From positions 41,261,835 to 41,325,834 of the forward strand of contig JAEOAD010000015.1 of NCBI GenBank assembly GCA_036365145.1: a DNA stretch of 64,000 nt. Direction: 5' to 3'. A program made the translations under genes and the position numbers. Below, piece after piece: positions 11,922-23,417 of the stretch. The stretch comes from Orientallactaga sibirica. Lineage: Eukaryota; Chordata; Mammalia; Rodentia; Dipodidae. Below the pieces are notes generated by a model. The model was not told the origin of the DNA and ran no database searches. It saw nothing but the letters and a program-made list of their open reading frames with translations. Position 1 is the first letter of the stretch. Each line of letters opens with the position of its first letter.

Positions 11922-12543
11922 GTAGGTGGGACAGGAAGGTCAAGATCAGGCACAGAATGTGTATGAAACTCCCTCTTGTTTTACAGACACACTGACTGCA
12001 CTGAGTAAATGATCATAGGAATAAGGGAGTGCAAAACCATGCACCATCATGTGTGAGGACAAGAACATGGTGCACACACACCAAAAAGAATTGTAAAGGC
12101 TGGAGAGATGGCTTAGTGATTAAGTCGCTTGCCTGCAAAGCCAAAGGACCTCAGTTCAATTCCCCAGAACCCACCTAAGCCAGATGCACAAGGTGGCACG
12201 TGCATATGCAGTTCATTTGCAGTGGCTTGAAGCCCTGGCAAGCCCATTCTCTGTCCCACTCTGCCTCTTTCCCTCTCTCAAATAAATAAAAAATTTTTTT
12301 AAATAAGGGAAAAAGTGGTGAGGAGGGAAACTGAGATTTGATGTATGCAATAAAACAGAAACCCAGCCGAGCATGGTGGTGCATGCCTTTAATCCCAGCA
12401 CTCAGGAGGCAGAGGTAGGAGGATTGCCATGAGTTCGAGGCAACCCTGAGACTGCATAGTGAGTTCCAGGTCAGCCTGAGCTAGAGTGAGACCCTACCTC
12501 CAAAAACCAAAAACAAACAAACAAACAAAAACCAGAAACCCAG

Positions 12544-12578
<35 letters not shown>

Positions 12579-12622
12579 CCCAACTGGATATGGTGGAGTT
12601 ACTTTAGGAAATGTTATGTTAC

Positions 12623-12718
12623 CTGGCCCCAAAGACCTCCAGATTCACAGGTGCAGGTAAATTCCTGGTGGCACTTTGCCATCAGGCAGGAGCTGGTGCA
12701 TTCCACTGTTATGTGGGT
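12623..12718 (-). other. Exon-like segment, type A copy 2 (32 codons)
   Basis: It is 96 nt, open and phase 0-0, with a good acceptor (TTCAACGTAG) and donor (CCAG then GTAACA). It encodes six cysteines, at positions 7, 11, 16, 22 and 24 plus none further being invariant except 11 and 24; counted strictly, five cysteines are present. It ends Trp-Gly-Gln like copy 3 (Trp-Gly-Glu). Confidence 0.4.
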
Positions 12719-12997
12719 CTACGTTGAAGGCGAGAAGGGAAGTTTAGGGACATTGACTCTTGTCAATGCTGTCTCCCATGCTCACTATGTAAACTGTACA
12801 CATACTCCTATTTGATAATCTCACTCGAAAAAAAACCCCAATCATTTATATGGTGAGAGAAAAGAAAATATCCCAAACACATAGTGGTAATGACAAGCTG
12901 GGGTCTTCCTCTCTTGAGATCTCATGAAGGGAGTCACACAAACGCACACACATTCATAAGAAGAACAGCAAAAGAGATTGTGGGTATAGTTGCTCAA

Positions 12998-13090
12998 CTC
13001 TTGGGTGGTATCTTCCACACCCGCATGGAGGAAAGATTGACTGCAACAGCCCACAAGCCCTCTAGTAGACCCAGAAATATCATGTGGGCT
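12998..13090 (-). other. Exon-like segment, type B copy 2 (31 codons)
   Basis: It is 93 nt and open in frame 0, with acceptor TTCCACCTAG. The donor is damaged (GAG then TTGAGC, where copy 3 has GTGAGC), so it would probably not splice normally if the array is transcribed. Confidence 0.35.
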
Positions 13091-13381
13091 CTAGGTGGAA
13101 CAGAAAGGTCAAGATGAGGCACAGAGTGTGTATGAAACTCCCTTTAGGTTCACAGACACACCGACCACATTGTGTATATAGTTGTAGGAATTAGGGGAAA
13201 CAGAACAGTGTACCATCATATATGAGGACAAAAATATGGTGCACACACACAGAGACACAGAAAAGACGTGAGGGGAATGGAAACTGTTCCTTGATGTATG
13301 TGATACAAGTGAAACCCAGTATTACACACACACACATCCCAACCTGTTATGGTGGAGTTACTTTAGGAAATGTTATGTTAC

Positions 13382-13477
13382 CTCGCCCCAAATGCCACCG
13401 GATCCGCAGGTGTAGGTAGAATCCCAGTGGTACTTTGCCATCTGGCAGGAGCCAGTGTTTTCCACTGTTAGGTGGGA
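13382..13477 (-). other. Exon-like segment, type A copy 3 (32 codons)
   Basis: It is 96 nt, open and phase 0-0, with acceptor TTTCAACCCAG and donor GAG then GTAACA. Compared with copy 2 I count about 20 differences in 96 nt, roughly 15 of them amino-acid changing. That ratio is near neutral, so I see no sign of purifying selection. Confidence 0.4.
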
Positions 13478-13762
13478 CTGGGTTGAAAGCAAGAAGGCAA
13501 GTTCAGGAACATTGAAGCAAACTGCTATCTCCCATGCTCACTATGCAAGCTACACACATGCTCCTATTCAATAATCTCACTCCACACTCAAACACACAAT
13601 CAATTATTTGGTAAGAGGCAAGAAAATATCCCACACACATAGTGGTGATAAGAGCCTGGGGTCTTTCGCTCCTGAGATGTCTTGTGAATTAGGTCACTCA
13701 AACACACACCCCATCCATCCACAAGAAGAATAGCAGAAGATATTGGGGGCATGGTTGCTCAC

Positions 13763-13855
13763 CTCTTCAGTGGTATTTTCCACACCCACATGGAAGAAAG
13801 ATTGTGTGTACAAGCCCACTAGCCAGCAAGCTGACTCCAAAATGTACTGCTGGCT
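13763..13855 (-). other. Exon-like segment, type B copy 3 (31 codons)
   Basis: It is 93 nt and open in frame 0. This is the best-preserved B copy: acceptor tract CTCCTTGTTCCACCTAG and donor GAG then GTGAGC. Confidence 0.4.
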
Positions 13856-14146
13856 CTAGGTGGAACAAGGAGGTCAAGTTCAGGCACATAGTGTGTATGA
13901 AACTCCTTCTAGTCTCACAGACACACTGACTGCCCTGTGTATATAATCTTGGAATAAAGGAGCACACAACCATGCGCCACCATATGTGAGGACAAGAAAG
14001 TTGTGCGCACACACACACACAGAGAAAATATGGTGGGGAAGAAAATCACTCTTTGATGTTTGTGATACAAGAGAAATCCAGTATGTACACACAAGCACAC
14101 ATCCAAACCTTATATGGTGGAGATACTGTAGGAAGTGATATGTTAC

Positions 14147-14230
14147 CTGCCCTATTAAAACCTCAAGCCAGTAGGTGGTGGTGATCCTATAGGAGATGAA
14201 ACTTTCCTGGGTCAGGATGACCCCTGTATC
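14147..14230 (-). other. Exon-like segment, A-position copy 4 (28 codons)
   Basis: Donor GGGCAG then GTAACA is at the expected module position. A pyrimidine-rich tract ending CATACCCCCAG precedes 84 open nt. An alternative acceptor (AGCTACCTACAG) further upstream also leaves an open phase-0 frame, of 48 codons. The sequence is strongly diverged from A copies 1-3 (ends Leu-Ile-Gly-Gln). Confidence 0.35.
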
Positions 14231-14643
14231 CTGGGGGTATGTAGAGTGAGGGTGGTCCTTATCCACCCGCTGGATTTGAGTGCTGTCAACCTGTAGGTAG
14301 CTCTTGGTTAGAAGAAAAATACTAGTCCTGTGAGATTGTAGCAAACTCTGTCTTGGCTCCCATGCTCACTTCCACAACTATACATATGATCTATTCAATC
14401 ATTACACTCTCACACAATAATGCACTCATTTATGTAGTGAGGTGATTTATCTGTCCTGACATGATTTCAACATCAAGATTGCATGGGTTGGAGAGATGGC
14501 TTAGTGGTTAAGCACTTGCCTGTGAAGCCAAGGGACCCCAGTTCGAGGCTCAATTCCCCAGTACACATGTAAGCCAGATGCACAAGGTGGTGCGTGCATC
14601 TGGAGTTCGTTTGCAGTGGTTGGAGGCCCTGATGTGCCCTTTG

Positions 14644-14674
<31 letters not shown>

Positions 14675-15484
14675 CCCCTCCCTCTTGCTCTCTTTGTCTG
14701 TCTCTCTCAAATAAATGAATAAATTAAAAAAAAAAAAGAGTGGGCTGGTGAGATGGCCTATTGTTTACATCACTTGACTGAAAATGCAGTGGACCCAGGT
14801 TAGATCGCCATACAAGCAGATGCACAAGGTGGCACATGCATCTAGAGTTCATTTGCACTGGATGTACGCCCTGGCATTCCCATACTCATTCTCTGTCTGT
14901 GTCTGCCTCTTTCTCAAACAAATAAATAAATATAAATATATTTTAAACAAAATATTGCCTGTAGAATGATCTGACACTTGCCTAGCTGCTGCCATTGGGT
15001 GTTGGCCACCATAAAGTTGCTCTAAGGTGGTGATAGAGGAGACTTTCAGTCAGGGAGATTGTACCAAACTGTGTCTGGACTCCCCTGCACACTGATAGAT
15101 CTATATATATAATCCCCTTCAGTAATCACATTCAATAAGCAAAATAAACTTAGTCTTGTGGGGTGTATCAAGAGACTGTGATGCCAAAAAAAATGGAGGT
15201 GAAATACACTGATTTTTTTTTTTTTTTTTTTTGGTTTTTCAAGGTAGGGTCTCACTCTGGTCCAGGCTGACCTGGAATTAGCTATGTAGTCTCAGGTGGC
15301 CTCGAACTCATGGCAATCCTCCTACCTCTGCCTCCCGAGTGCTGGGATTAAAGCCGTGTGCCACCACGCCCGGCGAAATACACTGATCTTTGACTCTTGC
15401 TCTATCTGATGCACCCAGGACCTTTAAGTCCACACCCATCCAGGAGAAGAGTAGGTGGAGACTTTGGAGGGGAATGTTGGTTAC

Positions 15485-15561
15485 ATGGCCTGGTGTGTTA
15501 TCTAGGCACTCACTGGAGCAGCCAGCTAGCAAGGAACTTTAGACACATCCACATAGCTCTT
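15485..15561 (-). other. Decayed module segment
   Basis: The acceptor-like TTATTCCCCAG and a donor-position GTAACC are recognisable, but the aligned frame has stops and the length is not a multiple of three. It reads as a relic of the same module family. Confidence 0.35.
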
Positions 15562-15841
15562 CTGGGGAATAAGGATGGAACGTTTATTCAGGGGCAATGT
15601 AGCGCACCATCCCTTATTCCTCAGCACTCTACCTCAACTCCATAGATAGTCCTTTTTAATATTCACACTGAAGCACAAACAACATTGCTAGGTGAGGAGG
15701 GAAAAGAATGGAAGTCTCCAGAAATGGTAACGAGGGAAACTGATGCTTGACTCCTGCTTACTCTGGGGTGTGATAGACATTCACATGAACATCCATTCAC
15801 AACAAGCACTCTTAGAAACATGGGAGGGGATGGTTGCTTAC

Positions 15842-15938
15842 CTGGTTTGAGGCACCACCTCTAAGAGCACTTTTTAAATACTCTTAAGTATTCTTAAATA
15901 CTTCTTCCAGCTAGAGCCTTGCTGAATTCCCCATGGCC
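15842..15938 (-). other. Decayed module segment with strong donor
   Basis: A consensus donor (CCAG then GTAAGC) and an acceptor (TTAGTCTCTAG) bracket 97 nt. The frame opens Gly-His-Gly-Glu, parallel to the 16611-16691 segment, but stops after 14 codons in an AT-rich repeat (TTAAGTATTCTTAAATAC). Confidence 0.4.
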
Positions 15939-16610
15939 CTAGAGACTAATCCAGGTGTCAAGTTCAGTAGGGGAAATGGTATCAAACTGTCTACTGAATT
16001 GCAAGCCCTGCACTAGAATTACCCAGGCAATCCTCTTCATTCTTCACACTTAAGCACAAACACCCTCTATGCAGGGCAGAAACAAGAAAGGAAGTCTCGG
16101 CCGGGCATGGTGGCACATGACTTTAATCCCAGCGCTCAGGAGGCAGAGGTAGGAGGATCGCCGTGAGTTTGAGGCCACCCTGAGACTACATAGTGAATTC
16201 CAGGTTGGCCTGGACTAGAGTGAGACCCTACCTCGAAAAACCAAAACAAACAAACAAACAAATAAATAAATAAAAAGAAAGAAAGGAAGGAAGTCTCACA
16301 CACAGGAAAATGGTGGCGAGCAAACCTCTCCTTGTCTCATGCTGATTCCACGGTATCCCTCATACTTCCAGGAAAAGAATTATTGGAGACCTCGGAGAAC
16401 ACTGCTGGTTATCTGGCTTGTTTGGGAAAAGAAAGTACATCTCTCTCACACAAACATACAAAAAACAAACAAACAACACCCTTGTGCTAACTGAAGGTTT
16501 TCTTTTTGGGTGTGTGTCTCATGCTCACTTTGAGGTTCTTTGGACACTCACACTACGCACATCCAGGACAAGAGTTGGTGGAGACCTGGGTGGGGATGCA
16601 TGGATGATAT

Positions 16611-16691
16611 CTGGCCCATGGTTTCATCTGCACTGGCCAGTTGACTGTCTTCTGCCATTTGTGATGGTGCACTGGCCTCTTCCACATGGCC
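16611..16691 (-). other. Exon-like segment (27 codons), donor lost
   Basis: Acceptor ACATTTGTCTCTAG precedes 81 open nt ending Met-Gly-Gln. The donor position reads ATATCA instead of GTATCA/GTAACA. It begins Gly-His like the 15842-15938 relic and shares a Gln/Met-Ala core with type A. Confidence 0.35.
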
Positions 16692-16964
16692 CTAGAGACA
16701 AATGTGGAGGTAATGATCAGTAAGATAGATGGTACCAACAGTCTCCTGACTTCCAAGCACTCTGCTGCATCTATATAAATCATTCTCTTCGGGGCCGGGC
16801 GTGGTGGCGCACGCCTTTAATCCCAGCACTCGGGAGGCAGAGGTAGGAGGATCGCTGAGAGTTCGAGGCCACCCTGAGACTACATAGTTAATTCCAGGTC
16901 AGCCTGGACCAGAGTGAGACCCTACCTTGCAAAACCAAAAAAAAAAAAAAAAATCATTCTCTTC

Positions 16965-16998
16965 ATTATAATCTCTCTCTCTCTCTTTCTCTTTCTCT

Positions 16999-17042
<44 letters not shown>
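16965..17042 (+). repeat. (CT)n and (CA)n microsatellite
   Basis: A CT-rich run followed by about 42 bp of (CA)n. A second (CA)n lies at 12546-12577. Confidence 0.9.
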
Positions 17043-17044
<2 letters not shown>

Positions 17045-17347
17045 AGACACAGTAAGGGAGTCAGGCTGGGCTGGTCTTCAGTGTGCATCATTGGAGATTT
17101 TCAATAGCAGATGATTTCTACCTTGGGACCTGGCTTCACCTATGGCTGCACACTCACGCCCTCGTGTGGCCTTCCTGCCATGGGCACCCGTGCTTATGAT
17201 CAGGGAAAGGACAAGAGAGGAAGTCTGGGGCAGGGAAATGGTAGTACACTGCTCGAGTCTCATGGTTACCTTGCGTTTCTTCTGACAGAAGGGCTCAAAA
17301 CGTTCAAAAAAGAGAAGCTGGCAGAGCCTTGGAAGGAGAGTGCTTAC

Positions 17348-17446
17348 CTGTTGCTGTCTGCACCGCCACCTTCTAGGGCGCAGCAAGCACCGCCAAGCCT
17401 GGGCCAGGCGACTTGGCCTTTCTGTATTCTTGTTCCTGTTATCTGC
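17348..17446 (-). other. Exon-like segment at right end of array (33 codons)
   Basis: It has strong splice signals: TGTGCTGCTTTCAG before, CAACAG then GTAAGC after. It is 99 nt, phase 0-0, open, basic and Arg/Gln-rich with two Trp-Arg-Cys-type motifs. The 33-residue length equals an ankyrin repeat, but the TPLH signature is absent, so I do not assign it. Confidence 0.4.
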
Positions 17447-17479
17447 CTGAAAGCAGCACAGCATCATCCTCACACTGGT

Positions 17480-18029
17480 ACTGCTGAGAAGTCCTAACTG
17501 CTGAGTTCAGGTAACTCTCAACATTCCAAGTTCTCTTTGTTCTATAATCAATGAAGTGAGGTCATTTCCTGTGTCGCTTTTTCTGAGTCTCCTGTTGAAA
17601 CATTTGCAAAGTGGTCTAGGATGTTCTTTGCTTCCCTTCTCACTTTTCATATGCCAAACTGGTCATTCAGTGCAGCATACTTTAGTTCTGTTGCTCCTGG
17701 CCATGTCTAGGTGCACCCAAATTCCTAAATTAAAGTTACACGCCTTTAATCTCAGCATTTGGGAGGCAGAGGTAGAAGGATCACCATGAGTTCAAGGCCA
17801 GTCTGAGACTACATAGTGAGTTCCAGGTCAGCCTGGGCCAGGGTGAGATCCTACCTTGAAAAAAAAAAATAGAAAAAAAAAAAAAAACTTACTAGTGGGG
17901 TGTGGTGGCACACACCTTTAATCCCAGCACTCGGGAGGCAGAGGTAGGAGGACTGCAGTGAGTTCGAGGCCACTCTGAGACTACACAGTGAATTCCAAGT
18001 CAGCCCGGGCTAAAGCAACACCCTACCTA
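17480..18029. repeat. Unique spacer then two B1(+)
   Basis: 17480-17730 is unique, with no exon or promoter that I can support. B1 copies lie at 17735-17860 and 17895-18029. The tail of the second abuts the start of the 3.4-kb duplication. Confidence 0.75.
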
Positions 18030-19261
18030 GAGTGTGATACTTATCATAATAGGGACCCTACAAAAATAGGGATTGGAGAGATGGGTCATCAGTTCAAGTC
18101 ATGTGCTTGCAATGCCTGACAGCTGTGGTTTGATTTCCCAGCACCCACTTAAAGCCAGACGCACAGAATGGCACATGTGTCTGGCATTGGTTTGCAGTGG
18201 CAGGAGTCCCTGACATGCCCACACTATGAGTTCTGTTCTCATAATGGTCGTGCAACTCATTCAATTGGAGCTTCTGTAAAGGTCTAGGTACCACTAAATC
18301 ACAATTCCCCTTTTTTTCTATCTCTCTGTTTGTGAATAAATAAATAAATAAATAATGATAAGTGCCGGGCGTGGTGGTGCACGCCTTTAATCCCAGCACT
18401 CGGGAGGCAGAGGTAGGAGAATCGCTGAGAGTTCGAGGCCACCCTGAGACTACACAGTTAATTCCAGGTCAGCCTGGACCAGAGTGAGACCCTACCTTGC
18501 AAAACCAAAAAAATAAAAATAAAAATAAAAATAAAAATAATGATAAGTAAGTAAATTGAAAAAAAGGAAGAAAAATAATGTTGCAGTGAGGTATTGGAAA
18601 GGAGACTGTAGTCAAATGAAACCACTGGGCTGGGGCTGGAAGGTGCAAGGGAAGGAGAGGGGATGGTTGGGCAGAGCTGGCAAGTCAAGGGAAAAACCAC
18701 AAAAGGAAGCAGACAGCCTAAGTCATGTGGCAGTACTGACTTCCCTTGTCATAACTTCACTTCCTAATTTTAGATCCTTCAATTGCATATGTCACCCACA
18801 GACACTGCTCTGTTAAAAGTGGGTAGAAGTGATTTAGTTAGTCAGGAAATCGTCTTGAGGATTGTAAAGGCAAGTCCAGTCTGGGCTATACAGCTAGACC
18901 CTGAAGACCCTGTCAAACACAAGAAAGAGGAGGAGGAAGAGGAGATTTATTTATTCAGTTCACATAGGAGTCTTCCTTAATTGCTGCGTTTCACTGTTTA
19001 CACCATCCAGTGATATTTGTTTATTTATTTATTTATTACAGAGAAAGAAGCAGAGAGTAAGAGAGAGAAAGAATGAATGGGTGCGTCAGGGCATCTAGCC
19101 ACTGCAAACGAATTCCAGACGCATGCACCCCCTTATACAGCTGGCTTACATGGGTCCTGGAGAATTGAACCGGGATCCTTTGGGTTTGTAGGCAAACACC
19201 TTAACCGCTAAGCCATCTCTCCAGCCCCCATCCAGTGATATTTGGATAAACGTGAAATGAA

Positions 19262-19462
19262 CATATGTGGTGGTTTGATTCAGGTGTCCTCCATGAACTT
19301 AGGTGTTCTAAATGACAGGTCCCCAGCTGATGCCATTGTTTCCCCCTGCCATCATGGAACTTCCCCTTGAGTCTGTAAGCCAAAATAAACCCTTTTTTCC
19401 CCACAAGCTGCTCTTGGTCAGGTGTTTTTGGCCAGCAATGAGAACCTGACTGCAGCAACACA
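19262..19462 (+). repeat. URR1-like rodent repeat
   Basis: It has a GTGGTTTGATTCAGGTGTCC start, a GCCAAAATAAACCCTTTT block and a GGCCAGCAATGAGAACCTGAC end, as in the ubiquitous rodent repeat I know as URR1 (non-autonomous hAT). The name is from memory. A duplicate lies in copy 2 near 22658-22855. Confidence 0.5.
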
Positions 19463-20353
19463 CAACACACAAAATGTGATTTGTAGGAGGGTCAGGGGGA
19501 GTTCCTGGAGAGAAAACTCCCACACTGATTGTGCTCACAGCTTGTACTTGGGATTCACCAGTAGAAAACTATGGGAGCTAGCTGAGTGTGGTGGTGCATG
19601 CCTTTAATCCCAGCACCTCGGAAAAAACAAAACAACAAAAGAAGAAAACTATGGGAGCTAGGGCCAAACTGAAAGATATTTGTAATTACTGACATATGAC
19701 AAATCACCAGTTGACTGACTTTTGTATGTCCTCATGGACCACAAGTTGCTTGTCTGGTTCTTATCACTTCTCCCTAACCTTAACCCACATGTCCTTTTAA
19801 ACCTTACATGAAAAGTATACAATTAATGGTTTTAAAAAGTCATTATGGCCGGGCGTGGTGGCGCACGCCTTTAATCCCAGCACTCGGGAGGCAGAGGTGG
19901 GAGGATCACTGAGAGTTCGAGGCCACCCTGAGACTACATAGTTAATTCCAGGTCAGCCTGGACCAGAGTGAAACCCTATCTCGAAAAACCAAAAAAAAAA
20001 AAAAAAAAAAAAAAAAAGTCATTATGGGGCTGGAGAGATAGCCTGCCTGCTAAGCCTAAGAACGCTGGTTCCAATGTCCAGCGGTTCCAATCTCCAGGTC
20101 CCATGTTTAGCCAGATGCAAAGTGAGGCAAGGGCGCAATGCTGCACTTGCCCACAAGGGGGCACACGCATCTGGATTTCATTCACAGCAGCTGAGAGACT
20201 GCTGGCGTGCCCATCTCTGTCTCCCTCTCCCTCTCTGTCTATCTCTCTCTGTCTGTCTCTCCAAAAATAAATAAAAAATAAAAAGTCAATATGTTCCACT
20301 AGGTCCCTTAGGACCCAGGATTGGCTCCCCTTAAGTACATAGAGAGGGGGTAA

Positions 20354-20830
20354 TGAAAGGCCCAAGAACCAAAGTAACGCCATGATAGGCTTCAGCTGCT
20401 TTGCAGGCCTCAGGTTAAATTCAGGTCAGGTTCCCAGAATATAAGTCAGAACAAACAGTTACTGGAAAGATCATACTAACCCAAAATAACTAGCCAATTA
20501 GACAAAACTAAGCAGATGTTATACATTCCTGTGGCTTTGTATGTATAGATAAGTTCGCTTAATGTTCCTCAGCTGCTGTATAACCAATCAACTTGTAACA
20601 AGTAAATTCATGGTAAATGTCAACCAATCATATTAAAAATTTTCCTTCTCTTTGTTTAAATCCAATAAAAGCTTATCCCAAATGCAACTCAAGGCTCTTG
20701 CATGAATCCACTGCATTGGTGAAGTCAAGAGACCGAGCTTAAGCCTGAAATAGAGCTCTTTGCTTTTGCATACGTGTCTGGACTCTTTGGTGGTCTCTGG
20801 GGGGGGGGGTGCCATGAATTGGGCACTACA
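20354..20830 (+). mobile_element. Solo LTR-like element (endogenous retrovirus)
   Basis: It starts TGAAAGGCCC, has two CCAAT motifs, then AATAAAAGC at about 20666, and then an R/U5-like end (CTTTTGCATACGTGTCTGGAC ... TGGTGGTCTC) running to about 20830. The layout (TG start, CCAAT, poly(A) signal, U5 with TGGTCTC) fits a class I LTR. No gag, pol or env frame is nearby. I could not match a target-site duplication, so the ends are approximate. Confidence 0.6.
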
Positions 20831-21423
20831 AGATCACATTTACAAGTTGTTTGGTTCCTGATCATTTCATCAGGAAATCTTTGGAGAAGCTGTGAGCTCC
20901 TGCCTTCAAGGTACTCCATCCAAGGTGCACAGCCTTCGATGTCCTCAGGCTTACCTTGTGCAAAGCTTACCCTGTTGTGTATTACTTGGTGTCCACATCT
21001 CCCCAGTTTAGCTTGATATACACATTGCACCTGGCTTTTTGTTTTGTTTTGTTTTGTTTTGTTTTGTTTTTGTTTTTCGAGGTAGGGTTCACTCTAGCCC
21101 AGGCTGACCTGGAATTCACTATGTAGTCTCAGGGTGGACTTGAACTCACAGTGATCCTCCTGGGATTAAAGGCATGCCTGGTTATAAATATGTTTAAATA
21201 ACTAATTTAGAAGGGAGAGAATCAGTTATTACCTCATACTCTAATAACTGGAAGTTATTAGAAGCAAAATAGAATTGTGGCAAGTTGGAATACACACACA
21301 TACAAATAAAGATAAGCATTCAGGAGGCTGAGCTAGGAAGATTGCTGTTAGTTCAAGACCAGCCTAGGGATACAGAGTGAGTTCCAGGTCAGCCTGTACC
21401 TAGAGTGAGACCCTTCCTGGAAA

Positions 21424-23385
21424 GAGTGTGATACTTATCATAATAGGGACCCTACAAAAATAGGGATTGGAGAGATGGGTCATCAGTTCAAGTCATGTGC
21501 TTGCAATGCCTGACAGCTGTGGTTTGATTTCCCAGCACCCACTTAAAGCCAGACGCACAGAATGGCACATGTGTCTGGCATTGGTTTGCAGTGGCAGGAG
21601 TCCCTGACATGCCCACACTATGAGTTCTGTTCTCATAATGGTCGTGCAACTCATTCAATTGGAGCTTCTGTAAAGGTCTAGGTACCACTAAATCACAATT
21701 CCCCTTTTTTTCTATCTCTGTTTGTGAATAAATAAATAAATAAATAATGATAAGTGCCGGGCGTGGTGGTGCACGCCTTTAATCCCAGCACTCGGGAGGC
21801 AGAGGTAGGAGAATCGCTGAGAGTTCGAGGCCACCCTGAGACTACACAGTTAATTCCAGGTCAGCCTGGACCAGAGTGAGACCCTACCTTGCAAAACCAA
21901 AAAAAAAATAAAAATAAAAATAAAAATAAAAATAATGATAAGTAAGTAAATTGAAAAAAAAAGGAAGAAAAATAATGTTGCAGTGAGGTATTGGAAAGGA
22001 GACTGTAGTCAAATGAAACCACTGGGCTGGGGCTGGAAGGTGCAAGGGAAGGAGAGGGGATGGTTGGGCAGAGCTGGCAAGTCAAGGGAAAAACCACAAA
22101 AGGAAGCAGACAGCCTAAGTCATGTGGCAGTACTGACTTCCCTTGTCATAACTTCACTTCCTAATTTTAGATCCTTCAATTGCATATGTCACCCACAGAC
22201 ACTGCTCTGTTAAAAGTGGGTAGAAGTGATTTAGTTAGTCAGGAAATCGTCTTGAGGATTGTAAAGGCAAGTCCAGTCTGGGCTATACAGCTAGACCCTG
22301 AAGACCCTGTCAAACACAAGAAAGAGGAGGAGGAAGAGGAGATTTATTTATTCAGTTCACATAGGAGTCTTCCTTAATTGCTGCGTTTCACTGTTTACAC
22401 CATCCAGTGATATTTGTTTATTTATTTATTTATTACAGAGAAAGAAGCAGAGAGTAAGAGAGAGAAAGAATGAATGGGTGCGTCAGGGCATCTAGCCACT
22501 GCAAACGAATTCCAGACGCATGCACCCCCTTATACAGCTGGCTTACATGGGTCCTGGAGAATTGAACCGGGATCCTTTGGGTTTGTAGGCAAACACCTTA
22601 ACCGCTAAGCCATCTCTCCAGCCCCATCCAGTGATATTTGGATAAACGTGAAATGAACATATGTGGTGGTTTGATTCAGGTGTCCTCCATGAACTTAGGT
22701 GTTCTAAATGACAGGTCCCCAGCTGATGCCATTGTTTCCCCCTGCCATCATGGAACTTCCCCTTGAGTCTGTAAGCCAAAATAAACCCTTTTTCCCCACA
22801 AGCTGCTCTTGGTCAGGTGTTTTTGGCCAGCAATGAGAACCTGACTGCAGCAACACACAACACACAAAATGTGATTTGTAGGAGGGTCAGGGGGAGTTCC
22901 TGGAGAGAAAACTCCCACACTGATTGTGCTCACAGCTTGTACTTGGGATTCACCAGTAGAAAACTATGGGAGCTAGCTGAGTGTGGTGGTGCATGCCTTT
23001 AATCCCAGCACCTCGGAAAAAACAAAACAACAAAAGAAGAAAACTATGGGAGCTAGGGCCAAACTGAAAGATATTTGTAATTACTGACATATGACAAATC
23101 ACCAGTTGACTGACTTTTGTATGTCCTCATGGACCACAAGTTGCTTGTCTGGTTCTTATCACTTCTCCCTAACCTTAACCCACATGTCCTTTTAAACCTT
23201 ACATGAAAAGTATACAATTAATGGTTTTAAAAAGTCATTATGGCCGGGCGTGGTGGCGCACGCCTTTAATCCCAGCACTCGGGAGGCAGAGGTGGGAGGA
23301 TCACTGAGAGTTCGAGGCCACCCTGAGACTACATAGTTAATTCCAGGTCAGCCTGGACCAGAGTGAAACCCTATCTCGAAAAACC

Positions 23386-23417
<32 letters not shown>

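Larger units (their letters stand above)
11000..17480 (-). repeat. Tandem array of ~380-bp exon-like modules
   Basis: At least twelve diverged tandem modules are recognisable by shared landmarks. On the plus strand each has a CATCCA...AAGAAGA...GGTGG-like block, then a TTACCTGG or GCTCACCTC block, then AAGTTCAGG, then CAATAATC...CACTC, then GGTGAGAAACAAGAAAAT. Donor-side anchors on the minus strand fall at 11454, 11829, 12623, 12998, 13382, 13763 and 14147. Spacings are 375-384 bp once SINEs are subtracted. More decayed modules anchor near 14955, 15485, 15842, 16411, 16611 and 17348. Between 11.4 and 14.2 kb alternate modules (A and B) are most alike, giving a higher-order period of about 760 bp. 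SINEs inserted later: DIP 11220-11430(+, flanked by duplicated AAATGTTATATTA), DIP 12098-12290, B1 12363-12530, DIP 14486-14720, DIP 14740-14930, B1 15230-15375(-), B1 16100-16245 and B1 16793-16945. Adjacent-type copies are roughly 75-80% identical by eye. The family is unknown to me. See the separate exon-like entries. Confidence 0.85.
18030..21423 (+). repeat. 3.39-kb tandem duplication, copy 1
   Basis: It begins GAGTGTGATACTTATC and ends ...CCTTCCTGGAAA. The same sequence restarts immediately at 21424. Contents: DIP-like 18070-18240, B1 18363-18510, DIP(-) 19040-19228, a URR1-like repeat 19262-19462, partial B1 19578-19620, B1 19846-19990 with a long A tail, a long-variant DIP 20031-20260, an LTR 20354-20830, B1(-) 21050-21185 and a B1-like fragment 21330-21420. 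No gene is recognised. Confidence 0.97.

Noticed and set aside
14486..14560. tRNA-like heads of DIP SINEs (A/B-box resemblance) as tRNA genes
   Set aside because: They repeat dozens of times with SINE bodies and A-rich tails. No complete cloverleaf is recognisable, so they are not tRNA genes.
17348..17446. Ankyrin repeat assignment for the 33-codon exon-like segment
   Set aside because: Only the length fits. The TPLH and GAD-type positions are absent.
20725..21030. 101-codon minus-strand frame in each duplication copy
   Set aside because: It crosses the LTR end and flank antisense, and its G-run length differs between copies. No homology.
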